Below, piece after piece: positions 7,771 through 12,653 of a DNA stretch of 12,653 nucleotides (positions are counted from its first letter, which is position 1; the number at the start of each line of letters is the position of its first letter). A program made the position numbers and the translations under genes. This stretch comes from JAHDFB01 sp964607315 (GTDB lineage Bacteria > Bacteroidota > Bacteroidia > Chitinophagales > Saprospiraceae). Below the pieces are notes generated by a model that saw only the letters and a list, made by a program, of their open reading frames with translations, searched no databases and was not told the DNA's origin. The DNA is taken from positions 1-12,653 of the forward strand of contig CAZSKA010000101.1 of NCBI GenBank assembly GCA_964607315.1, read 5' to 3'.

Positions 7771-9120
7771 TTAGTTGTATTTACGTTGGATAAACCAACT
7801 ATCATCGTTGAAATTTAACCCAACACTTAAACGAACGAAATTTTCTTGAATCACATCTATGTTACCTCTTCTTCCTAGATCGAAAGTAAAGTTAACACTG
7901 CTATAGTTTTGTTGATAGAAAAAAGGTAAAGAAGCTCCTAATCTAACGCCTACATTTGCCAATTCTTGTCCAGATACAATTCTAGCATCACGTTCATAAT
8001 ACAGACCTCCTGTATATGAAACTCTTTCTAGAAAAGAACCGAATCCTCTTTCATCTGGTCTATACTTTCCTCCAATTCCCACTCTGAAAGCATCAACAAA
8101 ACTTTGATTAGCTCTGTTAGGGTTTTCAAAATTTGAATATTGACGGTACTCCACATCTAAACCTAATGCTAATTGATTCCCATTAAAATATGTAACACCA
8201 GCACCTAATGTAAAAGGAAGATTACCAGAATTAACCACACCAGACGATATCTGTAAAGTATCAACAATACTTAATATTACATTTCTACCAATGTGGGATT
8301 GCTCTCCTACTGTTCTAAATGAAGAACCAGGTGTTGCTCTAAGACCGAGGTTTAATTTTTTCGTCTTTGCTGATGCTACTTCTTTAAGTTGTTTCTTATT
8401 TAATACTAATTCATAGATAACACCAAGATCTAACAAGAAAGATGCAACACTATAATTATTAGTAATAAAATCTGTAACGGCTGTTGGGTTATCAACAAGT
8501 GAAACTTCTTGATCATCTCTTATCAAACCATATAAAAGCCCTACATTAACACCTGCTGAGAGAGACTTGTACTTTATACTGTTTCCCCAAGCCATATGAA
8601 ATGTTCCACCATTTCCTGAAAAAGTCCTTGAAACATCATCACTTTCGTCTCTTTCTTCTATTGTAGTAACATTATAACTTATTCGGCTATAAGGTTTAGC
8701 AAAAAATGCCATACCATGTTTGAATTTCTTTTTCTTAGGGTCTAGTAAATCGTTCTTATAATTTCTTAATGGAAAAGCAAGACTGATATATTCTAGATTA
8801 CCTTGCCAACGATCTTCTGTAGTCACATTATCTGATATTTGGGCATATTCAGCTAATAGTGAAACATCATAGGTAGCTAAAGTCAAAGAACTATAACTAG
8901 CTGGGTTAACTGGATTAATCGTTGTATTGTCAGCGTATGAACTTCCTAATCCTCCCATTCCTCTAAGAAGAATAAAATTAGGATCCGTCAGATCACCAAG
9001 ACCATGTCTTGAATAAGGCGAATTATATAATTGCGCATCTACATTTGAAAAACAAATGGCACAAAGAATAAGCAATAAGGATATTTTCTGTACTTGTTGT
9101 ATTCTATTTAAAATCATCAT
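7771..9120 (-). CDS. Outer-membrane beta-barrel protein, function unknown
   Basis: The 449-residue product has a signal peptide (about 1-29, V-D-A29|Q30). The mature N-terminus has the Bacteroidota pattern N33-S-P-Y-S-R-H-G-L-G-D, then R53-G-M-G-G and I68-N-P-V-N-P-A-S-Y. This resembles the hatch region of FadL/PorV-like barrels, where an N-P-A motif is common. The rest alternates polar and hydrophobic residues with Gly/Tyr/Asn-rich turns, typical of transmembrane strands, and ends in strand-like F-I-Q-R-K-Y-N. Transport of a hydrophobic or other substrate is possible but not shown. The start overlaps the end of coaX by 17 nt, so it is translated from the purH-coaX transcript. Two adjacent ATGs (9120 and 9117) are equally good starts. 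Confidence 0.85.
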   Translation of the reverse strand: MMILNRIQQVQKISLLLILCAICFSNVDAQLYNSPYSRHGLGDLTDPNFILLRGMGGLGSSYADNTTINPVNPASYSSLTLATYDVSLLAEYAQISDNVTTEDRWQGNLEYISLAFPLRNYKNDLLDPKKKKFKHGMAFFAKPYSRISYNVTTIEERDESDDVSRTFSGNGGTFHMAWGNSIKYKSLSAGVNVGLLYGLIRDDQEVSLVDNPTAVTDFITNNYSVASFLLDLGVIYELVLNKKQLKEVASAKTKKLNLGLRATPGSSFRTVGEQSHIGRNVILSIVDTLQISSGVVNSGNLPFTLGAGVTYFNGNQLALGLDVEYRQYSNFENPNRANQSFVDAFRVGIGGKYRPDERGFGSFLERVSYTGGLYYERDARIVSGQELANVGVRLGASLPFFYQQNYSSVNFTFDLGRRGNIDVIQENFVRLSVGLNFNDDSWFIQRKYN

Positions 9121-9862
9121 AATTATATCGTATCAATTCGCATAAGCCAATATGTAATAATTCAGGCTCTACGAGGTGATTTTTATTCAATAATTTACTG
9201 ACATTAGCAGCATTTCCTCCTGTGAGTAAAACAACTAAGTCACTATATTTTTCGGAACTCCTTTCAATAAACGATTCTATTTCGCATATCGTCCCCATTA
9301 CAGCTCCATGTTGTAATGCAGAAATCGTATTTCGACCTACTAAATCCACGGAATAACTCAATTCCGCTTTTGGCAATGAGGCCGTTTTTTCATGCATCGC
9401 CTCTAGTCTCATTTCTATCCCAGGACTAATATTTCCACCTAAAAACACTCCTTTGGGGTCAACCCAATCATAGGTAATACATGTTCCTAAATCAATTACT
9501 AAATTCCCTTCATTAGGATACATACTATTAGCAGCAATTGCTACCGCCATTCGATCTTTCCCTAATGTTTCAGGCGTCTCATATGCAATCTTTATTGGCA
9601 TATTCGATTTATGAGAGAGCAAAAGTACATTATGTTTTGTAAACCAATTATTTACCTCCACAGAAATGTGACCACTTGCCGCACATGCGATATATTTTAT
9701 CTCATGTTCTTCTACCCACTTTTTAAGCAACTCTAGCGAAAACTCCTCTTTTGGATGAACACTTAAAGTAGCTGGCTGGAACGATTGATCTTCAGTATTG
9801 AACGATGTAAAGCGTAACTTTACTCGTGTATTTCCTATGTCAATTGTCCCACAACGTAACAT
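9104..9862 (-). CDS. coaX: Type III pantothenate kinase
   Basis: Cytosolic kinase that phosphorylates pantothenate with ATP, the first step of coenzyme A synthesis. Type III enzymes belong to the ASKHA fold, resist CoA feedback and usually need a monovalent cation. All family motifs are present in the 252 residues: D8-I-G-N11-T12-x-x-K15 (phosphate loop), G101-K-D103-R104 (the Asp is the expected catalytic base), D124-L-G-T127-C-I-T130-x-D132, G142-G-N-I-S-P-G148, and the late T-G-G-N-A near 215-219. Length is normal. It starts 3 nt after the purH stop and its 3' end overlaps the outer-membrane gene by 17 nt, so it sits in the middle of a three-gene operon. Confidence 0.96.
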   Translation of the reverse strand: MLRCGTIDIGNTRVKLRFTSFNTEDQSFQPATLSVHPKEEFSLELLKKWVEEHEIKYIACAASGHISVEVNNWFTKHNVLLLSHKSNMPIKIAYETPETLGKDRMAVAIAANSMYPNEGNLVIDLGTCITYDWVDPKGVFLGGNISPGIEMRLEAMHEKTASLPKAELSYSVDLVGRNTISALQHGAVMGTICEIESFIERSSEKYSDLVVLLTGGNAANVSKLLNKNHLVEPELLHIGLCELIRYNYDDFK

Positions 9863-9865
9863 ATA

Positions 9866-11389
9866 TTAATGTTTGAAATGCCTTACTCCAGTAAATACCA
9901 TAGCAAGATCATTGTCATTACAATAGTCTATACTTAATTGATCTTTTATTGATCCTCCGGGCTGCACAACACAACGAATTCCTGCTTTATGTGCAATTTC
10001 TACACAGTCCGGAAATGGAAAAAATGCGTCACTTGCCATTGCTGCTCCTTCTAGTGAAAAACCAAAAAGCTTTGCTTTTTCTATCGCTTGCTTACATGCG
10101 TCAACCCTACTCGTCTGACCACAACCCATGCCTAGCAATTGATTTCCTTTGGCTAAAACGATCGTATTCGACTTTAAGTGTTTTACCAGTTTATTAGCAA
10201 ATGACAAATCGTCTAATTCTTCAGTTGTTGGCTTTCTGTTTGTTACCGGATTCATATCTGAGCTAGCTTCTACACTTAGGTCCGTGTCTTGTTCTATTAC
10301 TCCGTTTAATAAACTTTTATATGCTTTGGGTTGGGACCCAAAGTGTTTTATCTTCATTAAGATACGCTTCTTTTTCGATTGTAATAAATCAGCGGCATCT
10401 TGGTTGAAATCAGGAGCGATAAGAACTTCGTAGAATAATTTATGTATTTCTTCAGCTGTTTCAAGGTCGATTTTAGCATTGCTAATTAGGATTCCTCCAA
10501 AAGCTGAAATCGGATCTCCAGCTAAGGCAGCATGCCAAGCTTCGGAAACAGTTGGTCTTGTCGCTACTCCGCATGCATTCGTGTGCTTAAGTACCGCAAA
10601 TGTTGGAGCTTCGTCTTTGAATTCTCTCATTAAGTTTACAGCAGCATCAACATCCACCAAGTTGTTAAAGGAAAGCTCTTTTCCTCCTAACTTATCAAAC
10701 ATGGAATCAAGTTCACCATAGTATATTCCTTTCTGATGTGGATTTTCTCCATATCGTAAAGTTTGTCCGCCTAGGAAACTTTGCTTGAAACCAGGAACTT
10801 CATCTTCTTTTAGATAATATTCGAAAATCTTTGTGTCGTAATGAGAAGAAACTTTGAAAGCATCTCTAGCGTATATTTTACGATCATCTTTGGAGGTAAC
10901 TCCTCCCTTTTCATTTAATAAGTCTAAAAAGGATTCGTAATTTTCCTTAGATGGAATAACAACAACATCATTGAAATTTTTAGCAGCAGCTCTGATTAAT
11001 GAAATTCCCCCAATATCTATTTTCTCTATAATCTTCGATTCATCATTCGTGCTCTTAACCGTTTCTTCAAATGGATAAAGATCAACAATTACTAAATCTA
11101 GTTCTGGAATTTCATATTGACCTAGCTGAGATAGGTGATCTTCCTCTCTTCTTGCTAAGATTCCGCCAAACACCTTTGGGTGAAGCGTTTTTACTCTACC
11201 ATCCAAGATCGATGGATAACCCGTAAGATCTTCTACTCTTTCAACTGGAATACCATGAGATTCAATAAATTTTTGTGTGCCACCTGTAGAGTAGATGGTT
11301 ACATCTAATTCATGTAATTTTTTCACTATGTCATCAAGACCATCTTTGTGAAAAACAGAGATAAGCGCACTTTTAATTTTTTTATCCAT
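9866..11389 (-). CDS. purH: Bifunctional AICAR transformylase / IMP cyclohydrolase
   Basis: Cytosolic enzyme for the last two steps of de novo purine synthesis: AICAR plus 10-formyl-tetrahydrofolate gives FAICAR, which is closed to IMP. The 507 residues match the usual length. The N-terminal MGS-like cyclohydrolase domain shows K5-I-K-S-A-L-I-S-V, S-T-G-G-T (about 34-38) and the V-K-T-L-H-P-K-x-x-G-G-I-L-A-R-R block (about 66-81). The transformylase domain has R212-Y-G-E-N-P-H-Q219, the catalytic K268-H269-T-N-A-C-G, and S-D-A-F-F-P-F-P-D near the C-terminus. It is first in the purH-coaX-barrel operon, with a promoter about 35 nt upstream. In many Bacteroidota purH lies directly upstream of mreB; here it is several kb from the mre genes on the other strand. 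Confidence 0.98.
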   Translation of the reverse strand: MDKKIKSALISVFHKDGLDDIVKKLHELDVTIYSTGGTQKFIESHGIPVERVEDLTGYPSILDGRVKTLHPKVFGGILARREEDHLSQLGQYEIPELDLVIVDLYPFEETVKSTNDESKIIEKIDIGGISLIRAAAKNFNDVVVIPSKENYESFLDLLNEKGGVTSKDDRKIYARDAFKVSSHYDTKIFEYYLKEDEVPGFKQSFLGGQTLRYGENPHQKGIYYGELDSMFDKLGGKELSFNNLVDVDAAVNLMREFKDEAPTFAVLKHTNACGVATRPTVSEAWHAALAGDPISAFGGILISNAKIDLETAEEIHKLFYEVLIAPDFNQDAADLLQSKKKRILMKIKHFGSQPKAYKSLLNGVIEQDTDLSVEASSDMNPVTNRKPTTEELDDLSFANKLVKHLKSNTIVLAKGNQLLGMGCGQTSRVDACKQAIEKAKLFGFSLEGAAMASDAFFPFPDCVEIAHKAGIRCVVQPGGSIKDQLSIDYCNDNDLAMVFTGVRHFKH

Positions 11390-11422
11390 TACTTATATCG
11401 ACTTATGATTTTATCCAAAGCG

Positions 11423-11454
11423 CAAAGGTAACAACCTAAGTTCGATTATTCTAA
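11423..11454 (-). promoter_or_regulatory. Probable purH operon promoter
   Basis: TACCTTTG (11430-11423, - strand) is an exact match to the TAnnTTTG -7 element. At 20 nt upstream, the same spacing as the TPR promoter, lies TTAG (11454-11451), a one-base variant of the -33 TTTG. The transcript would start about 25-30 nt before the purH ATG. The weak -33 suggests modest or regulated strength. I see no PurR-like or purine riboswitch structure in the 205-nt gap. Confidence 0.6.
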
Positions 11455-11594
11455 CTTGTGGTTCTTTTATAATGGTCAATAAACGGCTATTACCACGCTC
11501 TAACCCTAAACCCGCATTATGCAATAGAAAATCTATTACGACCTGAAATGCCTTTGAAATAGAAGCTTTACCAACTTTTGCTCATAAATGAGTA

Positions 11595-12071
11595 TTACTC
11601 TTTACTTTCTACTAGTTTTTTCAATGCTGCATTCATTTTTTCAAATCCAGACTTAGTTTCTTTATCGAGTTTTTTAGAAAATATTCCTACTAACACTCCT
11701 GTAAATTTTTCTTCATGTAAGAATGTAATCGTTCCATCATAATTGTCAATAATTTTAAAAGAATGTTCACCGTCAAATAAGCCATTAAACAGAAATTTTC
11801 CTTTCCATCTCAGTTCTTCAGGTGGAATGTTTTTTAGAATTATTGGTCTGAATTTCATGCCGCTAGCATTAATTTTAACTCGGTCTCCTTCTTTGAACGT
11901 TCCTTTCATCTCTGTTAAAAAAGGATTCCATAGTTCATAAGAATTAAAATCAGTCAGAACTTCCCAAACATCTTGAGCGGGAGCTTCTATGATAATAGAA
12001 GTCTTTATCTCTTTTTGTGCCATAATATTAAACGTTGTGATTACAAACAAGAATGTGCTTATGTATTGCAT
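11595..12071 (-). CDS. SRPBCC (START-like) protein with apparent signal peptide
   Basis: A 158-residue protein of the SRPBCC/polyketide cyclase-like superfamily, whose members bind hydrophobic ligands in a helix-grip pocket. The family pattern is clear after residue 20: I-x-A-P...V-W-E-V-L-T-D-F-x-x-Y-x-x-W-N-P-F, a central R-W-K-G-K-F segment and a C-terminal amphipathic helix that closes the pocket. Residues 1-18 are hydrophobic and end M-A-Q, the usual end of a Bacteroidota signal peptide, so export to the periplasm is predicted. A start at Met17 would make it cytosolic, but the upstream hydrophobic codons would then be unexplained. The ligand is unknown. It lies 102 nt downstream of a Crp/Fnr-type regulator on the same strand, with an FNR-like operator in between. 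Confidence 0.82.
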   Translation of the reverse strand: MQYISTFLFVITTFNIMAQKEIKTSIIIEAPAQDVWEVLTDFNSYELWNPFLTEMKGTFKEGDRVKINASGMKFRPIILKNIPPEELRWKGKFLFNGLFDGEHSFKIIDNYDGTITFLHEEKFTGVLVGIFSKKLDKETKSGFEKMNAALKKLVESKE

Positions 12072-12089
12072 AATGAATTATTTATTACA

Positions 12090-12097
12090 CAAAATTC
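12090..12097 (-). promoter_or_regulatory. Candidate -7 element of the SRPBCC gene
   Basis: GAATTTTG (12097-12090, - strand) differs from TAnnTTTG at one base and lies about 20 nt before the ATG at 12071. No TTTG lies 20 nt further upstream; the FNR-like box occupies that place, as at activator-dependent promoters. The assignment depends on this interpretation. Confidence 0.35.
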
Positions 12098-12117
12098 TTC
12101 GTTTAATATCTCTGTAC

Positions 12118-12135
12118 TCTTGATCTATATCAAGA
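12118..12135. promoter_or_regulatory. Perfect FNR-type operator TTGAT-N4-ATCAA
   Basis: TCTTGAT (12118-12124) and ATCAAGA (12129-12135) form a perfect 7-bp inverted repeat around CTAT. The core TTGATCTATATCAA (12120-12133) is an exact match to the FNR consensus. It lies 38 nt past the stop of the Crp/Fnr gene and about 47 nt upstream of the SRPBCC start. No T-run follows on either strand, so it is not a terminator. The neighbouring regulator carries the E-x-x-S-R residues that recognise such half-sites in FNR. Confidence 0.7.
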
Positions 12136-12173
12136 AAAGGAATTATTACCTACAGTCTAAAAATTAAAAAGAA

Positions 12174-12653
12174 TTACTGCGATAAACTTTTTCGAACCCT
12201 ACTTAATGTTTCCGGAGTCATGCCAAGCATGGATGCAATGTATTGATGTGGAACATGAAGAAAAATACTAGGATTGTTTTTAAGAAGAGCCTGAACTTTC
12301 TGCTCTGCATTCATACTTAGTTGCTCAAAAACCCTGTTTTCCAATGTTATGAAGCATTTTGCGAGGAATAATTTTTCAAGTGCATCCCAGTTTTCGACAA
12401 GTTCATTGATGCGTTCATAATCTTCTTTTGTGATGGAGTAAATTTCACAATCGGTAAGTGCTTGAAAATTCCATCTTGAGGGTGTTCCAAATTGGAAACT
12501 AGCTAATTCAGTAAGAAACATACCCTCATTAGACAGCCATTGAGTTACTTCTTTGGTTCCACTTTCGTTGATTCCATATACTCTTAAAAAGCCACGTTTT
12601 ACAAAACTTAATGTATTGCAATATTGGTTCTTCTTTAAGTAAAATTCGTTTTT
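12174..12653 (-). CDS. Crp/Fnr-family transcriptional regulator, N-terminus off the window
   Basis: The frame stays open to the right edge, so the visible 159 residues are the C-terminal part of a protein probably near 190-200 residues long. The Met at 12521 is internal: upstream codons in frame encode normal cyclic-nucleotide-fold sequence (V-K-R-G-F-L-R-V-Y-G...). Then come the remainder of the beta-roll, the long dimerisation helix and the HTH (V-P-H-Q-Y-I-A-S-M-L-G-M-T-P-E-T-L-S-R-V-R-K). The recognition helix has E-T-L-S-R (E at 12210-12212, S at 12201-12203, R at 12198-12200), the FNR-like pattern rather than CRP's R-E-x-x-x-R. The Arg-Ser pair that holds cAMP in CRP is not aligned (S-R-W), so cAMP is unlikely as ligand. 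No FNR-like cysteine cluster is visible, though the N-terminus is missing. The SRPBCC gene follows on the same strand. Confidence 0.9.
   Translation of the reverse strand, partial: KNEFYLKKNQYCNTLSFVKRGFLRVYGINESGTKEVTQWLSNEGMFLTELASFQFGTPSRWNFQALTDCEIYSITKEDYERINELVENWDALEKLFLAKCFITLENRVFEQLSMNAEQKVQALLKNNPSIFLHVPHQYIASMLGMTPETLSRVRKSLSQ

Noticed and set aside
9949..10721. Three open frames of 80-94 codons on the + strand inside purH
   Set aside because: All are antisense shadows of a well-conserved enzyme, with no domain features of their own.
11411..11582. Open - strand frame of about 57 codons upstream of purH
   Set aside because: It has no ATG, overlaps the purH promoter and ends at a stop before purH; most likely chance.
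11581..11592. CTCAT-AA-ATGAG hairpin just after the SRPBCC stop as a terminator
   Set aside because: Only five base pairs with a two-base loop, and no T-run follows on the - strand.
12118..12135. The 7-bp inverted repeat as a terminator of the Crp/Fnr gene
   Set aside because: No T-run on either side; the exact FNR consensus and position upstream of a start codon fit an operator better.
12174..12521. A complete 115-residue protein starting at Met 12521
   Set aside because: The frame remains open to the window edge, and the upstream codons encode the rest of the cyclic-nucleotide-fold domain, so this Met is internal.

Overview
The window reads as an AT-rich chromosomal segment from a member of the Bacteroidota. 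Four signs agree. One gene ends in a C-terminal type IX secretion (T9SS) sorting domain preceded by the 'LPVELL' linker domain typical of the phylum. Two clear promoters have the Bacteroidota TAnnTTTG -7 element. Start codons sit in A-rich leaders with little Shine-Dalgarno sequence. The conserved set coaX, outer-membrane protein and TPR protein is present. The genus cannot be settled from this sequence.

Left part (1-3914, + strand): a tightly coupled run of mreD, mrdA (PBP2), folA (dihydrofolate reductase) and a bestrophin-family channel. Junctions are ATGA overlaps or direct abutment, so this looks like the distal end of a longer mre cell-elongation operon. MreD and PBP2 serve lateral-wall synthesis. 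FolA makes tetrahydrofolate. The bestrophin homologue is probably an anion channel. No rodA follows mrdA here.

Middle (3998-7572, - strand): a secreted protein with seven 56-residue FG-GAP repeats, predicted to form an integrin-like seven-bladed propeller, plus a T9SS tail. A roughly 360-nt non-coding gap and a strong terminator follow, then a periplasmic or envelope TPR protein with its own well-formed promoter.

Right-middle (7771-11389, - strand): an operon purH-coaX-outer-membrane barrel. purH and coaX are 3 nt apart, and coaX overlaps the barrel gene by 17 nt. A Bacteroidota promoter lies just upstream of purH. PurH makes IMP, using the 10-formyl-tetrahydrofolate that FolA activity helps sustain. 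CoaX starts coenzyme A synthesis. The barrel protein has no assigned function.

Right edge (11595-12653, - strand): a Crp/Fnr-type regulator runs off the window. Downstream of it on the same strand is a small SRPBCC (START-like) protein with an apparent signal peptide. Between them lies a perfect FNR-type operator, TTGAT-N4-ATCAA, inside a longer perfect 7-bp inverted repeat. The regulator's recognition helix carries the E-x-x-S-R residues that read TTGAT half-sites in FNR. This regulator, operator and exported SRPBCC unit is the most testable new idea in the window. Most other genes are ordinary housekeeping genes.
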